From contig CM038223.1 in assembly GCA_021442155.1 (NCBI GenBank), forward strand, positions 29,238,983-29,302,982: DNA of 64,000 bases, read 5' to 3'. A program made the translations under genes and the position numbers. Each line of letters opens with the position of its first letter. Position 1 is the first letter of the stretch. The notes beneath the pieces were generated by a model. It did not search any database. It had not been told where the DNA came from and was given only the letters and a program-made list of their open reading frames with translations. This DNA is from Cymbidium sinense. Lineage: Eukaryota; Streptophyta; Magnoliopsida; Asparagales; Orchidaceae. Shown here in pieces: positions 32,180-44,924 of the stretch.

Positions 32180-32235
32180 GGTTGAGGTCCCACTAGATTG
32201 AGTCATACAAACATAATAAAGCCATTTAATAACTT
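32180..32235 (+). repeat. 56-bp direct repeat, right copy
   Basis: Same as 31342-31397 except ACTAGATTG for ACCATATTG. Confidence 0.93.
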
Positions 32236-33020
32236 AATCTCCAACTATGACTAGACACCATGGATTACTATGTATAAAACTGTACGTATTATCATACTTT
32301 TTATTCAACATTACCTTGCACTCTAAACATTTTAAATCTTGTCTTATTTGTCGAGGATTTATCATTTGTCTTATTTTCAAGTCTTGCATGAGCACTGAAA
32401 TCTTATTTAGTAGTTGATGGTCTCAACTACTTTAGTCATATTTATGTATATGCACGACATGGTGTCAACCTTTTTTGTATGATTATGTCCCAATAAAATC
32501 AAATCTTAAACCTAGATTTTGATTAATTGGTTATTATTATTAGATGAAGGTTCATTTGATAATATTAACCTTCTAAGCATAATCACATCTTCTATGACTA
32601 GTTAATACATTTAATTAGTTTAAGGCATATCCCTTTGCTCTAATTCTCCATTAAAAAGACAAGCCTTAGGATAATCAAAATACATAATTAACTTATATGG
32701 ATATGTCCTCAATTCATATGAGATAATAGTAGGGTATAACAACTCTCATGCACTTAGGTGGTATGATAATTCATAATCATGTAGTCATATAATATAGGAA
32801 AAGTGTAGTTAATTAACATTAATGTGCATTTATTTTGCTTTCTTGGGGAATGATAGTTTGAGTGTGGCTAGACTTCTATTATAATTATTTGTTTACTTTG
32901 TGATGTGTTGCGATATTATTATTATTTCATAAGATCTTTAAAGAGTAAGTATTCATATCATAATTTGTAGCTAGTTTCATCAACATAAAAGCATGAGACT
33001 TGCTAGCATGAATGGAAAAA
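32236..33020. other. No gene seen
   Basis: AT-rich, with no coding text or repeats recognised. Confidence 0.45.
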
Positions 33021-33029
33021 CTATGCTTT

Positions 33030-33380
33030 TTCAGAAAAGAAAAAAGACATTTTATTGATTACATGAAGTATATGTAATCAAAAAAAAAGCAAAAGATCAA
33101 ATTGTTACATATATTTGCTTCTAATTTATGGGATGTTTAGATTGTTGCCTTTAAGAAGAGAGTATAACTTAGTATCTAGTGATGATGATATGATGAATTC
33201 TTCATTGAAAGAACCACATTTGGCCAAGTAATCAATAGGCTAGTTCACTTCTCTATGAATGTGGCTTATTTTGGTAGTGTGGCTGCCCATGTGATATTGA
33301 TTATCTTAGATGTTGAAAGCTAGTTTCAAGGAATGTTTTTATCATCTAGGTCATTAATCAGATTATAAAAAAATAAAGTT
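33030..33380 (-). mobile_element. Short LINE 3'-end fragment (RNase H C-terminus)
   Basis: The minus strand reads ISHIHREVN then a stop, PIDYLAKCGSF near 33280-33200, corresponding to the family text IxHIYREGNQPADxLAxxG at the end of the LINE RNase H, followed by a short 3' UTR with AATAAA (plus-strand TTTATT near 33052). The upstream part is weak (LKLAFNI near 33325). It is a heavily 5'-truncated insertion. Confidence 0.6.
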
Positions 33381-34740
33381 TATCTTTAATCTAGAAAATT
33401 CAAGAAAGAAAGGAGCATGCAAGTCTCATAGTTGTGAAAAGGGAAGCACTTAACATGGAGAATTATGTGGGCATAGCATGACATAAAAAGATGATGAGGC
33501 ATTTCCCTTAACAGTTTATAAATACACCACCAATGTAAGTAGACTATTGGTTGTAACTTTTGTACATATTTACTTTGATAAATAGATTTGTTAGATTCGT
33601 CCATAGAATAAATTCCAAGGTTGTTGAATTAGTAAAAGATGGAAGACTGAGTTTGAGAATCAACAAGTGATCACCATGATGGTGTTTAGCTTTCAGATAG
33701 TCATTTTGAACTGACCTTAAGACATTGTCTTCCTTCATAAGTCTACTAAAGTAAGGCAAATCATGTTAAAGCCTCTAAGCATAAAAAATATTAAGAATCT
33801 TCAATATCACTTTTTCTCTAGTATAAGTAAAACTTGATTCTATTTGTCACCACTTTTTAGCAAAGCCCCACAAATTCCTTAAAAAATAAAAAATTGTTGG
33901 AATCTTTTAATTATAGATCTAGGCATTTAATCCTACAAGAAATGTAATAATGTGTATATCACATACGAATTGAATTTTGAAATTCAAGATAGACATTCCA
34001 CAATAAGAGCTGCTCTATAATCTCTAAAGAAGACTATAAACTCAATCACAATTTTCATAAACCTATGTTAAAAAGCTAAACTAAGCTCACCTTGCATGCC
34101 ATTAAAATCTTAATTAGTTTAGTAGCTAGGAGTAGTTAAACATATACACACATAGTTATTTCATAAATAATAATGTACATAATGGACTAAAACATGCTTA
34201 ATTAGATCTTTTAAGAAATAGAACCAACAAATAATTTGAGAAGGGAATTTTTTTATGGAAGTCCATTGAAGCATAATTAGTTGTGGGAGATATCATATTA
34301 ATTTTCTAAATCACTCCATGTAACCTTATTGTACCATCATACTATGAATGACTTAATATATTAGCTTTGGGAAGAGGCTAAGAAGTTTTTTGACATTCTT
34401 TTCAACATAAAATTTAAAATTTAAAGAATAAACTAATGTTATAATATATTAAAATAATTATATGAAGCTAAAGTATGTGAAGTATAATTTTTAATGAAGG
34501 TTAAATTGTCAAAATTAGTTCTTTCATTTAATTTGATAATGAATTTTGTATGATGATGATGGAATGCATAAATAATTAACTAACAATCATTAAAGAGTTT
34601 AACAAGAATAAGGTACTTCCAAAAAAAATTTCTTGATGTGTAATGTTTTAAGTAATTTGGTTGAGTGGATAAATTGCAAAATATCTTGAATAATATAACT
34701 AGAAAATTGACAAACTCAAAACTGTTATTGTTTATTACTT
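33381..34740. other. No gene seen
   Basis: Two overlapping minus-strand open stretches at 33386-33759 have no recognisable domain. The rest is AT-rich without structure. Confidence 0.4.
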
Positions 34741-34744
34741 ATTT

Positions 34745-35390
34745 AATGAATAAAAAGATAATTTTTTTATTCACATAAAATTCTAAGAAGTAGGTAAATA
34801 TATTATCTATATTCATTAAATTGTTAATATTTATTATTTTATGAGTGATTGCAAAAATTCACTAAACATACGAACATCATTGAATTTAATATAGAATTAC
34901 CAAAAATCTAGTTCTTCTAAAACTTGAAATCATAGAATTTTATGATAAATTATTTTGAAAAATGCATACACATACATATGATTATCCTACACTAAATATA
35001 AATAGAAATATTAATAATAAGTATTATAATAAGCATAAAGGTAGCTTATCAATAAAGGTTAAACAATGTATAATATTATCAAGATATTTGCTGAAATTAT
35101 TTTCTCTAGTTTGGATAAATTAGGGTATTGAATTTTTTTAGCTTTTGTTTTTTTCTATTCAATTAAAAGATAAAATTTTTAATAAAAAAATCCTTCTATG
35201 TACTTAGATATATTTTTTATATTCATTAAATTTTAAAAATTCTTTATGAGCTAAGTGATTATAAAAACTCATTAAGCATAAAAAATCATAATTTAAATAT
35301 TAGAATATACATAAATCAACTTCATCTTAAATTTTAAATCTTATAATTTTATGATAAATGGTTTTGATAAATACATACATTGTGCTACCT
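34745..35390 (+). repeat. Direct duplication, two copies of about 240 bp
   Basis: 34745-34985 and 35152-35390 share, in order, AAAAGATAA, ATATTCATTAAATT, TTTATGAG or TTTATGAGC, GTGATTGCAAAAATTCA or GTGATTATAAAAACTCA, and ATTTTATGATAAAT with TTTTGA. The right copy ends at the start of readable LINE C. Identity is moderate. Confidence 0.65.
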
Positions 35391-35419
35391 CTAATAGGCA
35401 AAAGAGTCTTATTGGAACA

Positions 35420-36250
35420 TACAACCTTCAAAATTTTACCATTCTTGGACCACTCATCCAACCTCAAAACATTGACAAATTAAGAATGAAATTTTAGCTC
35501 TTCAATATAGCTCAAAATTCCACTAATAAGATCCAAAATTTCTAGAAAAACTCCTTTCACATTGATCTCTTAACTGATGCTTCTCACTATTTTCATATCC
35601 ACATTAAGTGCAGTAATTATTCTATCCAAGCAAATATTGTTTATGCAGCCTGCTCTAGAGAATCAAGAAAGAATATTCAGGCAAAAATCATTTCTATTAG
35701 TCACAATTTCCAACTTAGTTGGCTTGTTGGTGAAGATTTTAATATGATCACAAACTCCAATGAGAATAATTGTGGAAGGAAGCCAAATGAAACTGTTATG
35801 GGAGAATTTACAAACTACATTGAAGAACCCAGGCTTTAGTGCATCATCTTTTACTTGGAATAGATGAAGAGTCTTTGAAAGGCTTGATAGAATCCTACTT
35901 AATACACAATGGTTTGCTCACTTTCAATAAACTACAATCGACATCTGAATAGGACCTGTTCAGACCATGCTCCTTTTCTACTAACTATTGACCAATCTGA
36001 CAAGTCATCTAAACATAGATTTAGATTATGGAACATGTGGACAAAGCATGACCTCTTCATCAATTGTCTCCAAAATGCATGGAAGATTGATTCTACTAAC
36101 CCATGGACTAGATTATGGAGATTTCATAAGAACTTAACCATAAGCTTTAAGCAATGGAATTGGTCAATATTTGGTGACATCATAAGATAGAACCTCAAGA
36201 GAAAGAAGTATCACTCCTAGAAAATCTTAGCATTAATGATCCTTAGAGGT
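35420..36250 (+). pseudogene. LINE C endonuclease and linker remnant
   Basis: Blocks: GPLIQPQNIDKLRMKF near 35450, IVYAACSRESRKNIQAKI near 35635, VGEDFNMI near 35730 (the GDFN catalytic block with one Glu), then RVFERLDRILLNTQWFAHF near 35870. From 35909 a 93-residue open frame holds RTCSDHAPFLLTIDQ (the SDH active-site block), FRLWNMWTKHDLFINCLQNAW and WSIFGDI. Several frame changes. Confidence 0.85.
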
Positions 36251-36639
36251 CCCCTCTAGGAAGTTGAAGTAGACCTTAAATAAGCCCGGTTAACTCTCAA
36301 TAACCTCATTTCTATGGAAGAAGATTTTTTAACACAAAAGGTAGTTCAGACAAATCTCAAGAAGGTGATAGAAATATTAAATATTACCTTTCTTGCATCA
36401 AAGAAAAGAGAGGGTATGAAGCCATCTCCCAAATTAAATCTAACCTATATAGTTAGAAATAAAAGAGGAAATCATTAAGGATTGTATAAACTACTTCAAA
36501 TCACTTTTCTTAGAGCAAGAGGTAAATATGTCTTTATTATGTACTAATTTACTTAATTCCAATACTATTGAAGTAAGCCAACTTAACTTAACACATGTCT
36601 TATGGAAGAGGAAATATGGACTAGTCTTAACTCTCTTTG

Positions 36640-38110
36640 TCAGTCGATAGCTACTAGCCTAGATGGTTACACATCACACCTCTACTAACACTCTTGGAAT
36701 TGGATTAAACAAGACATTATTTTTGCTATTCAGGCCTTCTTTGGAGAAAATAAAATACATAAGTTCGTTAACTCCACAACCATCACTCTCATTCCCAAGT
36801 CCCAAAAAATACAATTAGGAGGATTTTAGACCCATCAGTCTATCTTCAGTTATGATTAAAACCATTAGGAAAACTATTTCTTCTCAACTTCAACCACATC
36901 TTCTTAGACTTATCTGCAATATTCAAACTACTTTTGTCCAGGGGAGGAGTATAGTCACAAACATTCTTCTTGCACAAGAGCTCACTTTTGATCTTGATAA
37001 AAAATGTAGGGGTGGTAATCTCATTATTAAACTTGATATAGAGAAACCTTTTGACACCATCAACTAGAAATTTATCTTAACAACTCTAAATGCTAGAAGC
37101 TTCCAAGTGGTATTTTGTTTTTTAATCAAAAGATTACTCTCCAATAACGTTTATTCTGTCATTATTAATGGTGAAGCACATGGCTACTTCAAAGCAAAAA
37201 AAAATGCATAAAATGAGGTGATCCTTTATCTCCACCCCTATTTATACTTATAACTAATTATCTTTCCAAAATTCTAGATGCAAATCACATCTCCAATAGA
37301 TCAATCAAATAAATAATAAAAGAGAAGAGCAACATATCCTATTTAGCATGTGCTGATGATCTCTTATTATTTTGCAATGGATCCCAAAGATCCATCCAAA
37401 GAATCTTTTTATTCTTAACACTTTTGAAGCACTCTCTGGGATGACTTTTAATTGATCTAAGTGTTTATTCGTATTAGGAAAACATTGCAAAATAGACTAA
37501 AAATGGATTAAAAATTACACTGGCTTCACCCATTCACACCTCCTACTCAAATAGGAGTCAATATTTATAAAGGATGGTGAATAGTCCATTACTTTGATGG
37601 TGTTATATGCTCCATCCAAGCTAGAATGAATTCATGGGAAAATACTTTCTTATCTACTTGAGGGTGGATTACCTTGCTATAAATTATACCCAACTCAATC
37701 CCTCTCTACTCCTTACAATCCAAGATAATGTCAAACCAAACATAACTCAAGATTAAAAAAATCTTCAATAGATTCATAATGAGTAAGAATAATGCTTCTC
37801 TTCATTGGATGAGTTGGAAGAATATGTGCAAACCAAAAAAGGATGGAAGTCTGTGATTTCAATTTCTTGCTAACTCCATTCACATCAAACAGATGAAATT
37901 ATGGATCAAACTTAGGTAGAACGATTCCTTTTGGGGCCACTTTTACTTAATAAATATTGTTGGATGACCCACCCATTTTTGGTTCAGCAAAAGGAAATTG
38001 ATTCTCTACTTTGGAAAAGCTTACAGCACCATAGAGATGCTACTAAGAATTTAATTTTCTAGTACCTGGGGCATGGTGACCTCAATCTTTGAAAATGTCA
38101 CTGGTTCCTA
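36640..38110 (+). pseudogene. LINE C reverse transcriptase remnant
   Basis: Blocks: ISSQLQPHLLRLICNIQTTF, VQGRSIVTNILLAQELTFDL and GGNLIIKLDIEKPFDTIN in a 71-residue frame at 36852-37067, then VYSVIINGEAHGYF near 37160. The catalytic box reads CADD at 37349-37360 instead of FADD/FVDD. Further text resembles the thumb (THYTSYSNR, EFMGKYFL, QLNPSLLLTIQDN). From 37330 onward it parallels the displaced segment at 31.4 kb. Confidence 0.85.
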
Positions 38111-38345
38111 GATGGTTTAATGTTCACTTTCATAAGTAAAAACATCTTTGATATGGTATTAGTATTTAATTTGTAGAATGATGCTAAGTGGAACCTTTCA
38201 AAACATAAAGAATATCTCCCTACTGATTCTTTGATTGAAGTTTTCAAAATCCCCCTCATCCCACATATAAAATACATATTGATTTTAAAGTGTCATATTA
38301 ATAAACTATCCATGTCTAAGATCATCTGTCAGGCTACATACAAAT

Positions 38346-38660
38346 ATGATAGTGCTTCTGCATAGTAGCTTTTTTCTAGAATGCATCTATCAAACCTTCA
38401 ATATCCTTCTTTTTTGGACATTATGGCATAATTTATTCCCCACTTATAATATTCTAAAGATTAAGGTCCTTAACATCACATCTATTTTTCACTTATGTAG
38501 ATTAGAAGAGGAAATAATTAGCCATCCATTTATTACTTGCTCAATCAACAAAGCAATCTGGATGAATTCCATTCTCTTTTCAACATTGACAAATCAAATG
38601 AGGACTCCATACATAGCTATTTTAAGATTTAGAATAGTCCCATCCACTACGCCATGAAGG
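38346..38660 (+). pseudogene. LINE C zf-RVT module
   Basis: 103-residue open frame with LFWTLWHNLFPTYNILKIK, then ITSIFHLCRLEEEIISHPFI and TCSINKAIW. HLC, the H of SHPF and TC keep most of the zinc ligands; the first Cys of the usual CHLC has become Phe. Confidence 0.82.
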
Positions 38661-38869
38661 ACAAAGTCCACATCATCCCACTCATTGTTGTATGGTTTAT
38701 TTGGATGATAAGAAACTCAAATAAACATGGAAACCATAAGGAAGGTGTGAAAGATATATTATCACATATCAAAAACTACATTGATAAACTTGAAGCTACA
38801 AATTAATTATGGATCCCTCCCATATCTAAAGATAAGCCAAATTTTCTCCAATCTCTTCTCCTTAAATTG

Positions 38870-39370
38870 AACAAACTAGAATTTGATTGTATTAAGATCA
38901 ACATTGATGGTGGCTTCAGGACACTAGATCCCCGCTAGTATTGGTGGGGTCTTCAAAATATACACTGGCCAATGCATCTATCTTTTCTCATTCCCTTATT
39001 TTACAATGAATGCTCCCCATTCTGATGCACTAGCTCTACTTATAGCACTAAAATTAGCAGCTTCTCTCAATGTCAAGAACATCTGGATTGAAAATGATTC
39101 CACAATGTTGTGCAATTACCTCCCCACTAGATCATCACAGCTCTTGGTACATTACTTGGATTATCAAGAACATTATATTATTGTCTAAATAGTTCTTTAT
39201 ACATTTTAGCCACATCCATCTGAAGGGGAACATGTCAGCTAACATATTGGCAAAGATGGGAGAAATTATGAAAAAACTAGTTTTCTCACATCAACCACTA
39301 TCCCAAAAAGTCCTCTCTCTCAAAAGTGACTTATTAAAGCTACCTTATATTAGAAATCTATAATGTTTTT
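38870..39370 (+). pseudogene. LINE C RNase H domain remnant
   Basis: CIKINIDGGF near 38899 carries the first Asp. After frame changes the open frame 39006-39188 gives APHSDALALLIALKLAASLN, and VKNIWIENDSTMLCNYL with the later Asp. At about 39235 GNMSANILAKMG is the decayed GNxxADxLA block. Confidence 0.8.
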
Positions 39371-39462
39371 AAATTTTATTTGCTTAACCACTGACTGTAC
39401 TCTCACTTTTCTTTTATAGTAAAAGTTAACTTTGCTTTTGAAAAAATAATATATATATATAT

Positions 39463-41655
39463 ATAACAAAATACTAATAAAAACTTAGAAATAAGAAAAC
39501 TAAGGTATTGGATAATACTGTTAGGACTTTTGGTTGGAATTATTTTTTCTAACATTTAGTATAGTTAGTTTGAGCAGGATTGTTAATGATTAATACCAAG
39601 TTTTTAGTATAACAATTTCTTAGCAAGAAAGAAATATAACCTTCAAAATAAATAGATAATTTTCTCATTATTATTGATGGGAATATATTTACCCCAAAGA
39701 GTGATAATCAACTTATATTAAGAACATTCCATAGGGATCGAGAACCTCATGTACATTTACTTCACCAATCCAAGTGAAGATAGTAAAGGTTTCCTTTAAG
39801 AGAACATTCGAGCTCTATCATAGAGATTGCAAGTTTTGTTTTGAGATTTTTTCCTTTTCCTTTGTGGGTATTTATACATAAAAAGAAGGATGAGGAGTTA
39901 AAAATATTAAGGAAATGTAGTTACAACATTAAAAATGAGTGTTATGCTCAATATTCATTATGACTAGTAATAAATAACATGATAATGGAATCACAAAACT
40001 TAAAAGATAAAAGATACACAATCTCAATATAAAGAATTATAAATATTGGTGGAATGATATAATAAAATTTAAAGATAGGATTTACAATCAATTTCTTCAA
40101 TGTAAATTTATTATGAGGTGATTAATACATTATAAAAATAATCATAAGAATAATTATCTTGATATAATCCAATACATTTTTGGTAATAATAATTATAAGA
40201 CTTATCATGATAAGATATTTATTCCTAAACTTATAGAGTATAACATTAAAAATCAAGCAAATAATACATCACTAGAAACTTTATTCAATAGGCATGAATA
40301 TGAACATAAGAAAATTTTAGGATTAATCTTAAAATTATTTAAACCCTAAATTTAATAAACTTATAGTCAAATTAAATAATTAGATAATATGAGTCCATCT
40401 ACACAAAAAAATATCTAATCTAAGTTTAAATATCCCTAGATAAAGTACTAGGAGTGTGCTAAAAAATTTCACCGTATTAATTAAAGGACTCAACAACCTT
40501 TAATTTTTTGTATGCACATAATTAAAATGAACATCTTGTTGAGAAAATCTAATGAGCCTAAAATAAATTATTTCTAATGTCATTAAAATATTAAAATGGA
40601 AATTAAAAATGAAAATAACATTAATCATTTGATTAAGTATTTTAGAAAGTTAGCTAAGTTTATTAAAATGCCACTTTCAAAAAGTATAAATGGATTCTTA
40701 TTCTTGACATAAAATGAATCTAATTTATAGACATCATAAAGATGTAAAGAACCATAAATCCTTATTTGATATTTAATTCTAATGATCACTCCCTATGTCC
40801 ACCATCACCTGATTATCATCACTTGACCACCATTTATTGATCACCATATCTTGTCTATAATTACCTAATTACCATTGCTCATCTACAATTGCTCAATCAT
40901 TATAGCTCATCTTCTATCTCTTGACTACTACTGCCATTTTCTTTGTATCTCTAGCATTCACCATAGTAATCATATAAAGTTAACTATCCTGTACTCTATA
41001 AATTCATCTTATCTAATTTAAGAGAAGGCTAACTTCGATAATTTTACTTACATAATGGATCATTTAATCAAAACTATCATCATAGTTTTTCTTTCTTTTT
41101 TTAGTTTTCTATATAAAAAATCTAGTATCTAATGCATTTCTTTTTCATATATGTCTATAAGGATTTCATGTAAAGTTATGATGTAAATTTTCCCATACCA
41201 TGGATTTTTTAGGGTGTGTACTTATTAGTTAAAAATATTTTATTTAGTTTAGAATCAATTAGAGGAGTTAATTAGTAGAGTTAAAAAATATTGTAATAAG
41301 AAATATGCCTTTCTAAAATATAATACTTTAATAAGCAGTAAGTTTTGATATTATAATTAAAATTTAATACAATTGAATTTATTATATCTTATTGGGGAAC
41401 ACAGTTATTGTATAATCGGATAGCAACTTATAACTTCCAATAAAAATAAATATTTAGCATCTTTACATTTAGAATTTTAAAAGAATTTAATAATAAATTT
41501 AGATTAATTTATTGTTAAAATTTAATTATATTACTAAATTTAAGCTATAATTAACTAGTGAATCAAAGCCTATAGAAATTAAACTTTTTTTTTCAAATAG
41601 TTATTAGAAAACTATTTGACACTTCAATGATATATAATTAAAGTGAAGAAAGCAC
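39463..41655. other. No gene seen; AT-rich, with a small degenerate minisatellite
   Basis: No coding text. At about 40798-40930 a phrase of about 22 bases recurs in loose form (CACCATCACCTGATTATCAT, CACTTGACCACCATTTATTG, CACCATATCTTGTC, ACCATTGCTCATCTAC, GCTCAATCATTATAGC), suggesting an old short tandem repeat. I see nothing else. Confidence 0.45.
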
Positions 41656-41850
41656 CATATCTGATACTTGTTAAATTCTTATCTAAGCTTGATGTCACTT
41701 AATCTATGATATTCTTTATTTGCCATCATGTGATGCATACTAAAGTGGTGACATCTATCATCCATCATAGTCTAATGTAAACTTTCTAAGTCATTCCCTC
41801 TTACATCATATAAGGAGAATAATTAATTAAGGCTATCCATTGTTTTAAGA
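41655..41850 (+). repeat. Possible outlying unit of the 140-bp tandem array
   Basis: TTTCTAAGTCATTCCCTCTT then AAGGAGAATAATTAATTAAG resembles the ATTTAGTCTCTTTT...AAAGAATGATCAAGT core of the array at 44.93-46.48 kb. If correct, LINE D inserted into the array. Confidence 0.3.
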
Positions 41851-44800
41851 TAATTTTTTTTTCTAAAACTCTAGTTTGATTAATAAAAAGTGAAAGAGTT
41901 ACAAAAAGTTGCTTTTAATAAAAGGCAAACCAATGAAATTGCCAAAGCTAGATTTTTTTCGAATCATTTGGGTAACAAGGTATGAGAGTACGATGTTTAA
42001 TAGGACTTTGTTATGCAATGTTGTTAGCCAACTTGTTGGCTTTTTCATAAATGTGAGTGTGCTTCAAGTTTAGTTGAGAATTAAGTATCAAAATCATCCA
42101 TAGGGTGTAGTTCAATTTCCAAGGAGGTGGATTCCTATGGTGGAAGATTTTATCCAAAATGATTAAGTCAATTTCAAACCAAATACAGTGATAATGAAAA
42201 GCTTTGGAAATGTATAGAGTAAAAAGCTATAAAGCAGGTTCCGAATATAAGGAGCTATCAGCTTTGTCAGGTTTATGGAATAGATAAAGTATGGTGCCAT
42301 GTTAATCCCTAATAACTCCATTAGACCTAACAATGTAAGTGTTACTCATAAAGAATCCAAGAAATTTGAACTTTAGCCATGGTGGTGGGGCTTAATCTAA
42401 TGGAATAAGTTGCATTTGGGTAGATTTTGCTTGCAAATAATTCTTAATTCTTGTAGTCAAGCTTCCCTTTCAAATAGGAGCCATTTAGAAGTCCAAAGGG
42501 TTGTAATTTCTTTATGTAGTTGAGATCTTGTTGGACAATTTTATGAGGTGATTTCCTTATGTTATTGTTATTATGTTAAGAGTCATTTATGTCTATCTAT
42601 ATAAACCAGAGAGGTAAAATGGAAGTCATAATTTGAATGGTTCTATCTTGATTGTGTTTTGATGTGATTTTTCAAGCAACATTTGAACTAGGTCAAAAAG
42701 TATTTTCTTTTGTATTTAAAAGTCAAAGAGGTCTACTAGTAAATCTTATATCTTAATTAACCGATCATAATGGAAAAAAAAAGGTTAATGAGTTTCAACA
42801 TATAATAAGAATTGACATTTTTCTACTAGGATGATTCTTTTTTTTCATAATTCTATCATATATTATGATTGCTTGATTGAATATCCTCTAGCACAAGAAC
42901 ATAATCGGTGGCCTCAAGCAACTATGCCATAGTAGTTTTCCTCAATAAAAAGATGTGGAATGTTTGATAATATTGTAACAGATATTTAAGAGAGTGAGTT
43001 GTTAATTTTCCATGTTGATGACAAGTATATGGGACTTGTTTACTCAATTGGAGTTTGTGTGATGGCAATAATTATTTTAGAAAGAAGGTGTTTAGCCAGT
43101 TTTCTATTGTTCTAGAGAAAAGAATCCATTTAATTCATGAAAAGATCTTCAACTAGTAGAGTGTCATTTATGTCTAGCATGTGTATGAAGAGATGTTCAG
43201 CAAGTGACCATATATCATGCCAAAAATCAATTATCCCATAATCAGCTCACCATCTGATTAATTATTTATACTTGTTTCTAAGTAGTAGCATAACCATCTA
43301 ATAGGGGGAGCCTTTCTTCTTGGTTATACAAGTGTTAGATGTATTTTGGATTAATATTTTTACCTCATAAATTTGGCCCATATGGTGCTTTGATTCTTGA
43401 ACTTAATCCAAAGCTTCATGTCATTGTAAGATATTGTGTCTTGAAGAGATTTGAAACCAAGTCCTCCTTCCTTTTTCAGTTTGCAAAGTTTCCTCTAGCT
43501 AGTCCAATAGTAGCCTCTTCCATTCCCATTCCAAAGAAAAGTATTACAAAATGATTTAATCCTTCTCTGGGTACCTATAGAATGTTGATGACTAATAAGA
43601 TATATAAAGGAGCTGAATTAAGAACACATTTGATAAGTGTAATTCTACCTCAAAAGGACATGAGAAGATTTCCCCAAAATAAGATTTTTGTTTGTATTTT
43701 TGTAATGATGTCCCCAAAATAGACTTTTTTTGCTTTCTTCATAAACATAGAGTTACATAAGAGTTTAGGTGAAAAATTAGAAAATTTGAAACTAGTGAAG
43801 TGTTGAATCCATCTTGATTGGGTATTGGATATTCTCTTGTTATAGAAAATTCTAGATCTGTCCTTATTAAATTGCATTCCAACAACACTTTATAGGTTCA
43901 TGAAAAATCTTAATTTATTTTTTAGACCCCTTAAATAATGAGAATGTTGTCAACAGACATAAGGTGAGAGATTGGTAGGCCTCCTTTGGTATGAAAGAAG
44001 GTGGAAGGGGATGAGTGCATTATTTGATATAACATTGATGAAACATAATTCATAACAAGTATGAAGAGCGGGGGAGGGGATCTTCTTGCTTTCAGCCCCT
44101 CTTGAATTTGATTAAACCAACTTTATTTCCATTAATCATTATAAAGTAGTAATTATTAGCAATGGTTTTCTTAATGAGGGCACAAGAGTTTGAGTTGAAT
44201 CCATTGATAACAAGAGCCTAGAGGATGAAGTCCTAGCTTAGATTATCAAAAGCTTTGTGAATCTCAAGTTTAATTACAATATTCTAGCCCCAACAATTTG
44301 CATCCAGATCTCTTAGAACCTCTTGAGCAAGTAAAAATAATTCGCTGATTTATCTTCCTCTAATGAAAGCACTTTGGATGAGGGAGATTATCTTAACTAG
44401 TAGTCCTTAAATTCTATTACATATTATCTTGCTAGCAACCTTGCTAATGGTTGTGGATAAACTAATGGGTCTAAGAACATTCTAGTAGGGGCTAGATGGC
44501 TACTTTAGGATTGAAACAATTGTAGATAAGATGAAGTAAAGTGGTATTTGACCCCCTTTAAAGATGTCCTGAATGGCATTTATGACATTAGTGCTAACAA
44601 TATCCCATGTTTTTTGATAGAAACTATAGAAAAACCATCTGGGCAACTAGCTTTGTGAGTGCTAATGGATAAGGTTACTTGATTTATTTCATTAGTATTA
44701 AGAATAATACAAATATCAATAGGTGAGTTCTATTGGTTACTAAATAAATCTTGATAAATCTGATAAGTTGAGCATTGATTATCAGGTGTAAGATGTTTGC

Positions 44801-44910
44801 TAAAATAAGAGATGGTAGATTCTTCAATTTATTTGGTGTTTGTGGTCCATTGATCATGTTGGTTATTAATCGGCATACAATTTTTATAAAGAGCGACATT
44901 CAACATTTGT
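41850..44910 (-). mobile_element. LINE D, 5'-truncated L1-type retrotransposon
   Basis: The minus strand reads RT, a zf-RVT region and RNase H. RT near 44480-44050: IICNRI, SAFIRGR, ELFLLAQEVLRDLD, NIVIKLEIHKAFDNLS, and KQEDPLPR for RQGDPLSP. The RT tail gives KVYFGDIITKIQTKILFWGN near 43720. RNase H near 42180-41990: IWFEIDLI and EKANKLANNIA, close to the family GNxxADxLA. A T run at 41852-41860 on the plus strand marks the 3' poly(A). It is heavily decayed, and flanked on both sides by text resembling the tandem array described next. Confidence 0.82.
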
Positions 44911-44924
44911 TTGTGTCTAATGTC

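Larger units (their letters stand above)
35390..39462 (+). mobile_element. LINE C, ORF2-only L1-type retrotransposon
   Basis: The plus strand reads as endonuclease, RT, zf-RVT and RNase H with many stops, followed by a short 3' UTR and an A/TA run at 39445-39466. ORF1 is absent, so the copy is 5'-truncated inside or just before the endonuclease. It is closer to LINE A and the displaced segment at 31.4 kb (shared text such as NSWENTFLS or EFMGKYFL-type decay of it) than to LINE B. No clear target site duplication was found. Confidence 0.9.
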
